NCBI RefSeq assembly: GCF_000385135.1
Contig: NZ_ARQM01000010.1
Coordinates: 62,001 to 126,000, forward strand
Length of the DNA stretch: 64,000 nucleotides
DNA from: Promicromonospora sukumoe 327MFSha3.1
GTDB lineage: Bacteria; Actinomycetota; Actinomycetes; Actinomycetales; Cellulomonadaceae
Direction of reading: 5' to 3'
The translations under genes and the position numbers were made by a program. The stretch's first letter is position 1. Every line of letters starts with the position of its first letter. Under the pieces are notes generated by a model that was given only the letters and a program-made list of their open reading frames with translations, ran no database searches and had not been told where the DNA came from. Shown piece by piece: positions 1 through 8,826 of the stretch.

Positions 1-159
1 TGGGTGGCCGTCGGCGTCGCGCTCGTGGCGTCGATCGGGCTGGGCGAGCTGCTCGTCGGGCGGATCTCGGCGAGCGCGACGCGCAAGGTGCTCGTGACGC
101 TCGCCTACATCGGTGGGTTCGCGACCCTCGGCCGAGGACTGCTGGGGCTGTTCGCCTGA
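1..159 (+). CDS. TauE/SafE-type permease, C-terminal fragment
   Basis: The reading frame is open from the first base and stops with TGA at 157-159, leaving the last 52 residues of a hydrophobic protein whose start lies outside the window. The fragment has a membrane segment, a short basic loop (RISASATRK) and a final segment ending RGLLGLFA. This closely resembles the end of the complete TauE/SafE-like protein at 56382-57128 (RISTRAASR ... ARGLLTL), so the two are probably paralogues. TauE/SafE proteins are inner-membrane permeases proposed to export sulfite, sulfonates or related anions. A palindromic repeat 25 bp downstream probably ends transcription. The substrate cannot be told from the fragment. 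Confidence 0.6.
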   Translation, partial: WVAVGVALVASIGLGELLVGRISASATRKVLVTLAYIGGFATLGRGLLGLFA

Positions 160-184
160 CCCGCCCCCTGATCCCTCCCGGACA

Positions 185-226
185 TGTCAGGCGTACAGAT
201 CACCGGGGTGACCTGTACGTCTGACA
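185..226. repeat. Dispersed palindrome, copy 1 (terminator-like)
   Basis: Two 20-nt arms, 185-204 and 207-226, are inverted repeats matching at 18 of 20 positions, with 2 nt between them. The right arm reads as the complement of TGTCAGACGTACAGGTCACC. It sits between the convergent ends of the TauE/SafE fragment and the SGNH hydrolase, as expected of a bidirectional terminator. The same sequence recurs at 17957-18006 and 56289-56346, which is more conservation than an ordinary terminator needs. Confidence 0.75.
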
Positions 227-242
227 CGACTCCTTGTTGGGG

Positions 243-1586
243 CTACTCGAGCGGTCCCAGGACCATCGACGGCTCGCCCGACGGCGTGAGCTTTGCCGCC
301 CCGAGGTTGCCGACGGTGCAGCTCCCGCTGCGCGGGCTCCCCGCGTTCCAGACCTGGCGCAGGCAGTTGCGCATCGCGAGCTGCCCCCAGTAGCTCGGGT
401 GCAGCGACTCCTGGACGTAGTACGGCGAGTCGCCGATGGTGGAGACCGTCCGGATCTGGTTGACCCACTCGGTCCGGTCGACCGCGCCGGCCGACTGCCA
501 GCTGGGCAGACCCACCTCCTCGTACAGCCCGACGCCGTTCTCGCACAGCCGCTTGCCGTCGAACGCGTGCGTCATGTCGAGGGTGCGGACGTTCGGCAGT
601 CCGACGTCGGCGGCGGCACCCAGCAGCGCGCCGTTGATGGTGGGCAGGGCCGTGGAGTTGGCCCAGTCGGCGTCCCGGTTCCAGAGGCCGCAGCCGCCCG
701 TGGACTGGCGGGTGTACCCGGACTCGGAGTAGCGGATGCCGGAACCGTTCGGCACGGGCGACGGGTAGGTCTGGACCACGAGGGTCCACTGGCTGGTGCT
801 GTACCCGGCGTTGCTCATCGCGGTCGCTACGTTGTCGAGCGCGCCCACCACCCGCGCCCGGACGTCGGCGACGCTCGAGGCGGTGAAGTTGGCCGCGACC
901 GAGCTGTCGTCGTGGCAGTAGTTCTTCCACCAGGTGGGCGAGGTGAGGAAGTTGACGACGCAGGACTGCACGACGCTCGCGAACTCGAAGTCGTTCCCGC
1001 CGATCGAGACGACGACCATGCGCACGTTCCTGGTGGCGGCGGCCTCCTGGAGCATGCGGGCCTGGCCCTTGCCGGCCGAGCCCTCGTAGAAGTCGATGCC
1101 CGGCTTGAAGTTCGTGCCGGTCGAGGTGGCGGTCGTGGCCCCGCTGCACGCGAGGTTGAGACCCTCGACACCGCCGCCGATGTAGGCCTCGGCGGAGGAC
1201 GCGCGATGGCAGCGCGGGATGGTCTCGCCCGTGCCGGAGGCGTTGTCGAAGTAGGCGGTCGGGCCGAGGGCGTCGGCCCGGTCCGAGTCGCTGTTGGAGG
1301 CGCCCGCCCAGCGTCCGGCCTCCCCGGAGATGTAGGAGTCGCCGAGGGTCACGACCCACGGCGTGCCGACGCCGGGGCCGTCGGCGGGCAGGGGAGCCGC
1401 GGTCGCAGGGGCGGCTCCCGGCACCGCGGCCGCGAGGGCCGTGACCGTGGCGAGGGAGACGGCGAAGGAGACGGCGAGGCAGCCGGTCAGGTAGCTGCTG
1501 AGGGGGCGGCGGGCGTTCCAGGGGCGGCGGGTTCGTCTGGTTCGTCGGGGGCCGGAGCGGTCGGGAGAGGGCAGGTGCGTCGTCAT
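243..1586 (-). CDS. Secreted SGNH/GDSL-family hydrolase
   Basis: A 447-residue secreted esterase/lipase-like protein of the SGNH superfamily. A basic N-terminus is followed by a hydrophobic signal segment at about residues 32-64. Block I is GDSYISG at about 82-88, with Ser84 the likely nucleophile. The Gly block appears in the middle, an oxyanion GGND motif follows, and a C-terminal SLHP supplies the catalytic His. Six or more cysteines suggest disulfides outside the cell. The start ATG at 1584-1586 is preceded by AGGAG with 6-nt spacing; an upstream ATG at 1640 would add 18 residues before the signal peptide and is less likely. Related actinobacterial enzymes hydrolyse lipid or polysaccharide acyl esters, but the substrate here is unknown. 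Confidence 0.85.
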   Translation of the reverse strand: MTTHLPSPDRSGPRRTRRTRRPWNARRPLSSYLTGCLAVSFAVSLATVTALAAAVPGAAPATAAPLPADGPGVGTPWVVTLGDSYISGEAGRWAGASNSDSDRADALGPTAYFDNASGTGETIPRCHRASSAEAYIGGGVEGLNLACSGATTATSTGTNFKPGIDFYEGSAGKGQARMLQEAAATRNVRMVVVSIGGNDFEFASVVQSCVVNFLTSPTWWKNYCHDDSSVAANFTASSVADVRARVVGALDNVATAMSNAGYSTSQWTLVVQTYPSPVPNGSGIRYSESGYTRQSTGGCGLWNRDADWANSTALPTINGALLGAAADVGLPNVRTLDMTHAFDGKRLCENGVGLYEEVGLPSWQSAGAVDRTEWVNQIRTVSTIGDSPYYVQESLHPSYWGQLAMRNCLRQVWNAGSPRSGSCTVGNLGAAKLTPSGEPSMVLGPLE

Positions 1587-1707
1587 TGGCACTCCTGTGT
1601 CCAGGCAGCGCCCGAGCGGCGCTGCTGACCATATCTTCAATACCGGAGTTTATGCCACGGCCGAACTTGGGTAAATAGACGGTAAATCACCCGGGAAATG
1701 TTCTTCC

Positions 1708-1742
1708 GGGCGACGGGCGACGGGCGACGGGCGACGGGCGAC
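1708..1742. repeat. Heptanucleotide tandem repeat (GGGCGAC x5)
   Basis: Five perfect head-to-tail copies of a 7-bp unit lie between the helicase stop codon and the SGNH hydrolase promoter region. A 7-bp period cannot keep a reading frame, and nothing here is coding. It is one of several microsatellites in this window. Confidence 0.85.
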
Positions 1743-1752
1743 GACGCCGGCT

Positions 1753-1774
1753 GCCGGGCCGGGCCCGGCCCGGC
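1753..1774 (-). terminator. Probable terminator of the helicase gene
   Basis: A perfect 22-nt palindrome (11-nt arms, GCCGGGCCGGG and its complement, no spacer) starts 8 bp beyond the helicase stop codon. In RNA it would fold as a very GC-rich hairpin. There is no U-tract, as is common in high-GC actinobacteria. Confidence 0.55.
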
Positions 1775-1781
1775 GGCCGGC

Positions 1782-4577
1782 CTAGATCTGGCCCACGGAC
1801 AGCACGGTCAGCACGACCTCGCCGGCCTCGTCGCTCGCCGCCAGATCGATGAGCGCGGTGATCGCCCAGTCGCGGTTCCGGTCGGCGTCGTCGAGCACCT
1901 GCCGTACCCACCAGGTGCCGGGCTCGACGCGGCCGGTCACGCCGTCCTGCTCGCCGGCGCTGCCGGGTAGCTCGGCGCCCGGCTCGAGGATCGTCAGCAG
2001 CGCGGCCGAGCGTGCCTCCGGGCCGATGCCGACGGCGTCGTCGCCCTGCTCGTCGAACAGGGGGTCCAGGGCGTCGCCCCACGCGTCGGCGTCCCAGCCC
2101 TGGTCCAGCGCGGCCAGCGCCGGGTAGGCCTCCCGCGCGATCAGCTCGACGCGCCGGAACATCGCGTTGCGGACCAGGCGTCGGAAGGCGCGCGGGTTTC
2201 CGGTGACGGGTCGCGCGGGTGCCTCGGCGCCGGCGTCGGCCAGCTCGCCGTCGGTCACGAGGTCGGCATCGTCGTCCACGGGGTTGGCCAAGCGCTCCCA
2301 CTCGTCGAGCAACGAGGAGTCCACGCCGCGCACGAGCTCGCCGAGCCACTCGATGATCTCCTGCACCTCCTCGGAGCGGTGCTCGTCGGGGACCACCTGG
2401 CGCACGGCCCGGAAGGCGTCGGCGAGGTAGCGCAGCACCACGCCCTCGGTGCGCTCCAGGCCGTACACGCTCACGATCTCGGCGAACGTCATGGCCTTCT
2501 CGACCATGTCGCGCACCACGGACTTGGGCGACAGCTCGGCGTCGGCCACCCACGGGTTGGTGCGGCGGTAGGTCTGGAAAGCGGGCTCCAGGAGGTCGGC
2601 CAGCGGCTTGGGCCACGTGACCTCCTCCAGCAGCTCCATGCGCTCCTCGTACTCCAGCCCCTCGGCCTTCATGGCGGCGACGGCCTCGCCGCGCGCCCGG
2701 TTCTGCTGGCCCATGAGCACCTGGCGGGGGTCGTCGAGCGTGGCCTCGATGACGGAGACGACGTCGAGCGCGTGCGTCGGGCTCTCGACGTCGAGCAGGT
2801 CCATGGCGGCCAGGGCGAACGGCGACAGGGGCTGGTTCAGCGCGAAGTCGCGCGGGAGGTCCACCATGAGGCGGGCCGACGGGCGAAGCCGGCCGTCGGC
2901 GTCCGGCACCCGGACCTTCTCCACGACACCGGCGAGCCGCAGCGAGCGGTAGATGCGGAAGGCCTGCCGCACGTGCTCGGCCTGCTGCGTCTCCGAGTCG
3001 TGGTTGGCGGTCAGGAGGTGGCGCATGGCGTCCACGGGATCGGTCGGGGCGGTGTGGCCGGTACTGTGCCCGGCGCCGTGCCCGGTGTTGTGGCTGGAGG
3101 CACGGGCGAGCACGTTGAGCACCATCGCGTGGTTCACGCGGAACTGGGAGACCAGGGGCTCGGGGTCGGCGTCGCGCAGGCGCTCGAAGGTGGCGTCGGT
3201 CCAGTTCACGCTGCCGGACGGCGCCTTCTTGCGGACGATCTTCTTGAGCTTCTTCGGGTCGTCGCCGGCCTTGGCCAGGATCTTGCGGTTCTCGATGACG
3301 TGCTCGGGCGCCATGACCAGCACCTCGCCCACGGTGTCGTACCCGGCGCGGCCCGCGCGTCCGGCGATCTGGTGGAACTCGCGCGCGCTGAGGTGCCGCA
3401 TGCGCTCGCCGTCGAACTTCACGAGACTCGTCAGGAGCACCGTACGGATGGGCACGTTGATGCCGACGCCGAGCGTGTCGGTGCCGCAGACGACCTTGAG
3501 CAGGCCCTTCTGCGTCAGGCGCTCCACGAGGCGGCGGTACTTGGGCAGCATGCCCGCGTGGTGCACGCCCACGCCGTGCCGCAGGAACTTGCTCAGGATC
3601 TTGCCGAACCCGGTGCCGAACCGGAAGGCGCCCATCTCCGCGATGATCGCCTCCTTCTCCGACTTGCTGGAGACGTTCATCGACAGCAGGGACTGCGCCC
3701 GGTCGACGGCGTCCTTCTGCGTGAAGTGCACGACGTACACCGGGGCGCGGTGCGTGGTCACCAGCTCCTGGATCACCTCGGTCAGCGGCTCGACCACGTA
3801 CGAGAAGGTGAGCGGCACGGGGCGCTCGGCGCCCGCGACCTCTGCGACGGGACGGCCGGTGCGCTCCTCGAGGTCCTCGCGGAGGCGCGTGGTGTCACCG
3901 AGGGTGGCGCTCATCAGGATGAACTGCGTGTTCGTGAGCTCCAGCAGCGGCACCTGCCACGCCCAGCCGCGCTGGGGGTCGCCGTAGTAGTGGAACTCGT
4001 CCATCACGACCTGGGCGATGGCGTCGTCGTCGGCGGCCGTGTCCGTCTCGTCCGCGGCGTCGCCGCGCCGCAGGGCGAGGTTCGCGAGGATCTCGGCGGT
4101 GCAGCAGATGATCGGGGCGTCCGGGTTGACGGCGGAGTCGCCTGTCATCATGCCGACGTTCTTGGAGCCGAACGCGGCGACCAGGTCGAAGAACTTCTCG
4201 CTGACCAGCGCCTTGAGCGGGGCCGTGTAGTAGGTGCGTCCGCCGCGCCCGGACCGGTGCGCGGCCAGGGCGGCGAACTGCGCACCCATCGCGACCATCG
4301 ACTTGCCGGAACCCGTGGGGGTCGCGAGCACCACGTGGGAGCCCGTCATGACCTCCAGGAGGGCCTCCTCCTGGTGCGGGTAGAGCGCGCGCCCGCCCGC
4401 CGCGGCCCACTCGCCGAACTTCTCGAACAGGACGTCCGGGTCGGGGTCCTTGCCCGTGGGCGCGGGCAGGTAGGGGATCAGGGTCCCCGCCGGCTTCGGG
4501 GCGCCCGACGTGGCGGGTCGGTCGGCGGAGGTGGGGGCGGTCGAGGTTGTCGACGTCGTCGAAGAGGGCGCGGTCAT
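1782..4577 (-). CDS. DEAD/DEAH-box (Ski2-like) helicase, DUF3516 type
   Basis: A 931-residue superfamily 2 ATPase. A disordered Thr/Ser/Ala/Pro-rich stretch of about 40 residues leads into the helicase core. Walker A is TPTGSGKS at 86-93, motif II is DEFHYY at 193-198, motif III is SAT at 223-225, and motif VI is QIAGRAGRAG at 403-412. HHAGMLPKYRR and GTDTLGVGIN are the Ski2/Mtr4-type motifs of the second RecA domain. The long C-terminal half matches the layout of actinobacterial DUF3516 helicases. Such proteins unwind RNA or DNA, but their physiological substrate is not established. The ATG at 4575-4577 is taken as start; one 12 bp upstream is also in frame. It is divergent from the HNH gene. 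Confidence 0.88.
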   Translation of the reverse strand: MTAPSSTTSTTSTAPTSADRPATSGAPKPAGTLIPYLPAPTGKDPDPDVLFEKFGEWAAAGGRALYPHQEEALLEVMTGSHVVLATPTGSGKSMVAMGAQFAALAAHRSGRGGRTYYTAPLKALVSEKFFDLVAAFGSKNVGMMTGDSAVNPDAPIICCTAEILANLALRRGDAADETDTAADDDAIAQVVMDEFHYYGDPQRGWAWQVPLLELTNTQFILMSATLGDTTRLREDLEERTGRPVAEVAGAERPVPLTFSYVVEPLTEVIQELVTTHRAPVYVVHFTQKDAVDRAQSLLSMNVSSKSEKEAIIAEMGAFRFGTGFGKILSKFLRHGVGVHHAGMLPKYRRLVERLTQKGLLKVVCGTDTLGVGINVPIRTVLLTSLVKFDGERMRHLSAREFHQIAGRAGRAGYDTVGEVLVMAPEHVIENRKILAKAGDDPKKLKKIVRKKAPSGSVNWTDATFERLRDADPEPLVSQFRVNHAMVLNVLARASSHNTGHGAGHSTGHTAPTDPVDAMRHLLTANHDSETQQAEHVRQAFRIYRSLRLAGVVEKVRVPDADGRLRPSARLMVDLPRDFALNQPLSPFALAAMDLLDVESPTHALDVVSVIEATLDDPRQVLMGQQNRARGEAVAAMKAEGLEYEERMELLEEVTWPKPLADLLEPAFQTYRRTNPWVADAELSPKSVVRDMVEKAMTFAEIVSVYGLERTEGVVLRYLADAFRAVRQVVPDEHRSEEVQEIIEWLGELVRGVDSSLLDEWERLANPVDDDADLVTDGELADAGAEAPARPVTGNPRAFRRLVRNAMFRRVELIAREAYPALAALDQGWDADAWGDALDPLFDEQGDDAVGIGPEARSAALLTILEPGAELPGSAGEQDGVTGRVEPGTWWVRQVLDDADRNRDWAITALIDLAASDEAGEVVLTVLSVGQI

Positions 4578-4898
4578 GATGCCGCCCATTCTTGCAGGGG
4601 GTGAAGCGGGACGACGATGCGGGGCGGGCTCGCCGTTACGTGCGAGGTGTCGGCTGGGCGTCGGTGGGGCGGGGAGACCGTCGTGCCGTGGTTGCACCGT
4701 GGGAGTGCGACCACAGGGGGCCTCATCGACGAGTTGTGCACAGATTTGAGTTCTGGGCGTTGCGGCGGACATTTGTTCCCTACGGTGGTGGTGGATCGAG
4801 CCGGTGACTGCTTTTTCTTGGGCCTCGTCCTGGTGCTCGTTCTGGTTCTGGCCCGGTCCTGTTCGGGGTCGTAGTGGCGTGGGAAGGAGGTGACGGCC
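4578..4898. other. Divergent intergenic region, helicase / HNH gene
   Basis: This 321-bp gap holds the outward promoters of the helicase (-) and the HNH gene (+). A strong ribosome-binding site (AAGGAGG) lies at 4884-4890. Near 4829-4860 there is a CTGGT-rich stretch. No convincing gene is seen; short open frames here have no RBS or recognisable product. Confidence 0.6.
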
Positions 4899-6614
4899 GT
4901 GGTTCTCGAGGTGATGCCTCCGGCGGGAGGCGGGGCGGGTGCCCCGCGTGGGGTGGCGGACGTCGTCGCCGACCTGGGACGGATCGTCGACGAGCTCGTG
5001 GAGGTGGCAGGTCCGGAGGCGTTGGACGTCCTGGAGTCGGCTGGTGCTGGTGCTGGTGCTGGTGCTGGTGCTGGTGCTGGTGTCGGTGAGGTGGCGGACC
5101 GGCTCACGGTCCTGTCGCCGGTGCTGCGCCGGGCGGTGCACCGGCTCGACGTGCTGCGGGTGTCCTGGCTGCCCAGGATCGAGGCGCACGGCCTGTGGAC
5201 GACCGACGGGTCGCGGACGTTCCCGGCGTGGCTGTCCCGGCGGGAAGGCGTGCGGTTCGGCACGGCGAGCCGCGACGTGAAGGCCGGACGTCGGCTCGCC
5301 GCGCACCTGCCGGCCACCCTCGCGGGCGCGCTGGCCGGCCGGGTGGGACCCGAGCAGCTGCGCGCGATGATCGACAAGGCGCCGACCTCTGACCTGCGCG
5401 CGGAGGCGCTCGCCGAGGAGATCCTGGTGGAAGCCGGCGGGACCGAGGACGAGGTGATCGGGGGTGCCCGGCCTGACGACGCTGACCCCGGCGAGGCTGA
5501 CGGCGACTCCGGCGAGGCCGACGGGGATGCTGGTGACGAGAGTGCTGACAGCGGCGCCGCTGATGGTGACGGCGGACCGACCGGCGTGACGATGACGGGC
5601 GAAGAGCTGCTGCTGACCCACATCGACCTGAACACCCCGGACGGTTTCCGGCGCATCGTCGACCGGTTCGCCGACCAGGCGGACCCCGACGCCGACGAAC
5701 GGGGCTACCGGATCGCTAAGGAGCGCGAGCACCTCGAGCTCTCCAAGACGCTCGACGGCTTCCACGTCAGGGGATTCCTCACCGACGAGCACGGCCACGC
5801 CCTGAGCGCGGCCCTCGGCTCCGTGATGGGCAAGCCGACGCCGGGCGACGAGCGGACGGCGACCCAGCGGCGCGCACAGGCGCTCGCGGACCTGGCCCGT
5901 TCGGCGCTCGACAACGGCCGTACCGGTTCGGGGGCCGCGGTGCGGCCGCAGATCAGTGTGCTGGTGTCGCTCGACGAGATGGAGCGCCTGGTCGCGCGGG
6001 CTGGCAGCCGCGAGGCCACGGGTGCTGGCAGCGGCGCCACCCGTGTTCCTGGTGTTCCTGGTGTTCCTGGTGCTCCTGGTGCTCCTGGTGCTGGTGGTGC
6101 CGGGGGAGCCGCTTCCGTGCGGCCTGGCGCGGCGTTCGAGTCGATTCCGCCGACACTGACCGGGGACGGGCGCGACAGCGTCATCCCGAGGAGCCTGTTC
6201 CGTCGGCTGGCCTGCGACAGTGCCATCACGCGGGTCGTGTTCGGCCCGGACGGCGCGGTGCTCGACGTCGGGCGGGCGCGTCGGACGGTTACCGGCCAGA
6301 TGCGCAGAGCGGTGATCGCTCGGGACCGGCACTGCGTCTATCCGTCGTGCGATCAGCCGCCGTCACGCTCCGAGGTCCACCACGCCGTGAGGCACTGGGC
6401 TGACGGCGGCGAGACCTCCGTGGCCAACGGCGCCCTGCTCTGCTACCACCATCACGACCTGGTCGACACGACCGACGTCACCATGCGCTGGCGCGAGGGC
6501 GGCGGAGGGTGGGCATTCACGGACAGGCACGGCCGGACGATCGCGGATCCCGGCGCACCGGGCGAGACCGCGATCCCGCTCGGTGCGGGCGATCCGCCGG
6601 ACTGGGCATCGTGA
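4899..6614 (+). CDS. DUF222/HNH endonuclease-domain protein (13E12 repeat type)
   Basis: A 571-residue protein of the multicopy actinobacterial DUF222-HNH family. The long helical DUF222 region fills the N-terminal two thirds. The HNH nuclease motif lies near residues 475-520, with HCVYPSCDQ, SEVHH and YHHHDLV providing the Cys/His metal and catalytic residues. The GTG at 4899 is chosen because AAGGAGG lies 8 nt before it; a GTG at 4890 overlaps that RBS. Two in-frame microsatellites interrupt it: seven CTGGTG units (5041-5082) encode alternating Gly-Ala, and 9-bp units near 6042-6095 encode Val/Ala-Pro-Gly. Family members are often tied to mobile elements or called 13E12 repeat proteins, but no element ends are seen here. 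The role is unknown. Confidence 0.85.
   Translation: MVLEVMPPAGGGAGAPRGVADVVADLGRIVDELVEVAGPEALDVLESAGAGAGAGAGAGAGVGEVADRLTVLSPVLRRAVHRLDVLRVSWLPRIEAHGLWTTDGSRTFPAWLSRREGVRFGTASRDVKAGRRLAAHLPATLAGALAGRVGPEQLRAMIDKAPTSDLRAEALAEEILVEAGGTEDEVIGGARPDDADPGEADGDSGEADGDAGDESADSGAADGDGGPTGVTMTGEELLLTHIDLNTPDGFRRIVDRFADQADPDADERGYRIAKEREHLELSKTLDGFHVRGFLTDEHGHALSAALGSVMGKPTPGDERTATQRRAQALADLARSALDNGRTGSGAAVRPQISVLVSLDEMERLVARAGSREATGAGSGATRVPGVPGVPGAPGAPGAGGAGGAASVRPGAAFESIPPTLTGDGRDSVIPRSLFRRLACDSAITRVVFGPDGAVLDVGRARRTVTGQMRRAVIARDRHCVYPSCDQPPSRSEVHHAVRHWADGGETSVANGALLCYHHHDLVDTTDVTMRWREGGGGWAFTDRHGRTIADPGAPGETAIPLGAGDPPDWAS
5041..5082 (+). repeat. Coding microsatellite CTGGTG x7
   Basis: Seven perfect 6-bp units inside the HNH gene encode an alternating Gly-Ala run. 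Because the unit is a multiple of three, gain or loss of units changes linker length without a frameshift. Confidence 0.9.
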
Positions 6615-6662
6615 CGGTGCTGGGTGGCGCTCGGTGGCGCGTGGCAGTGCTCGTGGCGCTCG

Positions 6663-6745
6663 GTAATGGCAACGGCAACGGCAACGGCAACGGCGACGGC
6701 GACGCCAACGGCGACGGCGACGGCAACGGCGACGGCAACGGCGCC
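6663..6745. repeat. GGCAAC/GGCGAC microsatellite between convergent genes
   Basis: About 80 bp built from GGCAAC and GGCGAC hexamers lies in the 190-bp gap between the ends of the HNH gene and the EamA transporter. It could be read as Gly-Asn/Gly-Asp repeats, but no supported gene covers it. Confidence 0.8.
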
Positions 6746-6804
6746 GGCAGGCGCGCTTGTGACGCCCGCCGCGCCTGGCAGTGCTTGTGGCGGTGTCTGG
6801 TGCC

Positions 6805-8229
6805 TTACCGAGTGGTCGTCGGCGTGACCCCAGCCGGCAGGTCGTCCGCCGGCCGTGCCGTTTCTGGTTCCATGCCAGTGGATGTCGCGTTCGTGAGCAC
6901 GGCGCCGACCGGGCCAGTGCTCGCCGGGTCAGCGTCTGCGGGCGCTGCGTCCGCGGGCGCAGCGCCCGCGGCAACCGTGTCCGCGGCAGCCGTGTCCGTG
7001 GCAGCCGTGTCCGTGGGGACTGTGTTCGTGGGGGCCGTGTGCGTGGGGACCGTGTCCGAGGGGACAGGGATGGCGGGGCCGGTGCTGACCGGGCTCGCGT
7101 CCACGCGCTTCTCGCCGGCCTGCACCGCGATGACTCCCGCGAGGATCAGCGCACCGCCCACGAGCTGGATCGGCTGCGGCAGCTCACCCAGCAGCAGCCA
7201 GGCGAAGCCGATGGCGGACACGACCTCGAACAGCCCGACGAAGGACGACAACCGGGGGCCTAGCAGGCGGCCCGCCGCGATCCCGGCGACGTACGCGAAG
7301 CCGGCGGTGATGATGCCGAGGCCGAGCACCGGCAACCACCAGGGCACTGCCGTCCCCGCGTACACCGGCGGTGCCGTGCTGTACTCCAGCGGCATCAGCC
7401 CGGTCAGGCCGAGCACACCCAGGGCCACGGTGGCGGTCGTGAGGCCGCCGGCGGCGAGGGCGAGCGGCGGCAGGCCCGTGTCGACGTTCGCGTTGATGAC
7501 GAAGTAGGTGGAGACACCGAGCATCGCGACCAGGGCCCACGCGATTCCGACCGGGTCGACGGCGGTGGCTCCCGGCGCGCCCGAGATCAGGTTCAGCACG
7601 AGCACCAGCCCGACGGCAGCGAGCAGCGTGCCGCCGATCGTGGCGCGGGTCGGGCGTTGTCCGTGCCGCAGCCAGAACCAGAGGACCACGGCCGCCGGGG
7701 CCGTGTACTCGATGAGCAGAGCCGGGCCGACCGGCATGTGCTGGACCGCCGAGAAGTAGGCGAACTGGCAGCCCGCGACCGACACCGCGCCGTAGACCGC
7801 GATCAGCCCGAGGTTCTTCCGCACGGGGCTCCAGTCACCGCGCAGCGACACGATTCCCAGCGGCAGCACCACCAGGGTCGCGATCGCGACGCGCACGAGC
7901 ACCATCGCACCGGGGCTCCACCCGGTGTCGAGGAGGCCGCTGGCGAACACGCCGGAGAGGCTGAACGCCACGGCGGACGCGCCGGCGAACAACAGACCCA
8001 GGGTGAGTTGCCGCGACGGTCCGGAGCGGGCGGGTCGCCACCTGTTCGACAAGCGTCCGCTGCGGGGCGCGATGTCCGGACCAGGGGAGCCTGAGCTCGA
8101 AACGCCAGGCCCGGGAATGCTCGGCTCAGGAATGCTCCGCCCGGAGATGCCCTGCCCGGAGAAGCCCTGCCCGGAAAGCCCGGACTCCGAGATGCCCGGT
8201 CCGTTGGTGTCAGGTGTCACAGCGCCCAT
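6805..8229 (-). CDS. EamA-family (drug/metabolite superfamily) transporter
   Basis: A 474-residue membrane protein. After about 75 low-complexity residues (Gly/Ser/Pro repeats such as SGQGFSGQGISG) come ten predicted membrane helices arranged as two EamA repeats. The second ends in the typical EamA sequence FEVVSAIGFAWLLLGE. An 85-residue Thr/Ala/Asp/Pro tail follows, again repetitive (PTDTAATDTAAADT). Typical EamA exporters have about 300 residues, so both ends are extended. The ATG at 8227-8229 has AGGA just upstream; an ATG at 8281-8283 would overlap the divergent gene. It probably exports amino acids or other small metabolites. It shares a 39-bp promoter region with a CGNR zinc-finger protein, a pairing that suggests local regulation. 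Confidence 0.85.
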   Translation of the reverse strand: MGAVTPDTNGPGISESGLSGQGFSGQGISGRSIPEPSIPGPGVSSSGSPGPDIAPRSGRLSNRWRPARSGPSRQLTLGLLFAGASAVAFSLSGVFASGLLDTGWSPGAMVLVRVAIATLVVLPLGIVSLRGDWSPVRKNLGLIAVYGAVSVAGCQFAYFSAVQHMPVGPALLIEYTAPAAVVLWFWLRHGQRPTRATIGGTLLAAVGLVLVLNLISGAPGATAVDPVGIAWALVAMLGVSTYFVINANVDTGLPPLALAAGGLTTATVALGVLGLTGLMPLEYSTAPPVYAGTAVPWWLPVLGLGIITAGFAYVAGIAAGRLLGPRLSSFVGLFEVVSAIGFAWLLLGELPQPIQLVGGALILAGVIAVQAGEKRVDASPVSTGPAIPVPSDTVPTHTAPTNTVPTDTAATDTAAADTVAAGAAPADAAPADADPASTGPVGAVLTNATSTGMEPETARPADDLPAGVTPTTTR

Positions 8230-8256
8230 GAGTCCTGACGCTACGGGCGGAGCGAG

Positions 8257-8262
8257 TAATGT
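8257..8262 (+). promoter_or_regulatory. -10 element TAATGT, leaderless start
   Basis: The hexamer ends exactly 6 bp before the GTG start at 8269. Transcription would begin on the start codon. Confidence 0.6.
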
Positions 8263-8268
8263 GTCAAC

Positions 8269-8826
8269 GTGGTTTTCACTCATGACACCGAGGAATCGCT
8301 CCAGGCCGCCGTCGTGCTCGTGAACGCGGCCGAGCCACCGGTCTCGATCACTACGGTGGCGGACCTCGACGAGTTCTTCGCCGGGCAGGGATACACGGGC
8401 CGCCACGACAGCACCCAGGCGGAGCTGGAACAGGTGCTCGACCTGCAGCCCAAGCTGCGCGAGCTGCTCACCGCGGACCGGGACTCTGCGGCCGGCCTGG
8501 TGAACGAGATGCTCGACGCCGCCGGCGCGGTACCACAGCTCGTGCGGCACCCGCCGGCCGACTGGCACATCCACGCCGTGCCGAGCGATGCGCCCCTGGC
8601 TACTCGCATCCTGGTCGAGACGGCGATGGCGATGGTCGACGTGATCCGCGACGACGAGCTCTCCCGCCTCGCGGTGTGCGCCGACAGCGACTGCGAGGGG
8701 ATCGTTCTTGACCTGTCCCGCAACCGGTCGCGCCGGTACTGCTCCACCACCTGCAGCAACCGCAATGCCCAGGCCGCCCACCGCGCGCGGCGCGCCGACC
8801 AGGCCGCGGCGGCCCAGGCGCACTGA
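8269..8826 (+). CDS. CGNR zinc-finger / ABATE-domain protein (putative regulator)
   Basis: A 185-residue protein. The N-terminal ABATE domain (about residues 1-125) is thought to bind a ligand. The C-terminal treble-clef-like finger has Cys137, Cys142, Cys158 and Cys162, the last in CSNR, a variant of the family signature CGNR. It is followed by a basic segment (HRARRA) suited to DNA binding. The family is regarded as putative stress-linked transcription factors. The GTG start is supported by a -10 hexamer 6 bp upstream and no Shine-Dalgarno. It is divergent from the EamA exporter at 6805-8229, which it may regulate (inference). Confidence 0.82.
   Translation: MVFTHDTEESLQAAVVLVNAAEPPVSITTVADLDEFFAGQGYTGRHDSTQAELEQVLDLQPKLRELLTADRDSAAGLVNEMLDAAGAVPQLVRHPPADWHIHAVPSDAPLATRILVETAMAMVDVIRDDELSRLAVCADSDCEGIVLDLSRNRSRRYCSTTCSNRNAQAAHRARRADQAAAAQAH

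Noticed and set aside
2379-4604. A 741-residue plus-strand open frame opposite the helicase
   Set aside because: It is rich in Arg/His/Leu with no domain, and is fully antisense to a helicase with intact motifs. High GC produces such shadow frames.
1782-6332. A single 1516-residue minus-strand gene
   Set aside because: Its upstream half is antisense to the HNH gene. The helicase starts at 4577 by domain content and the divergent promoter gap.
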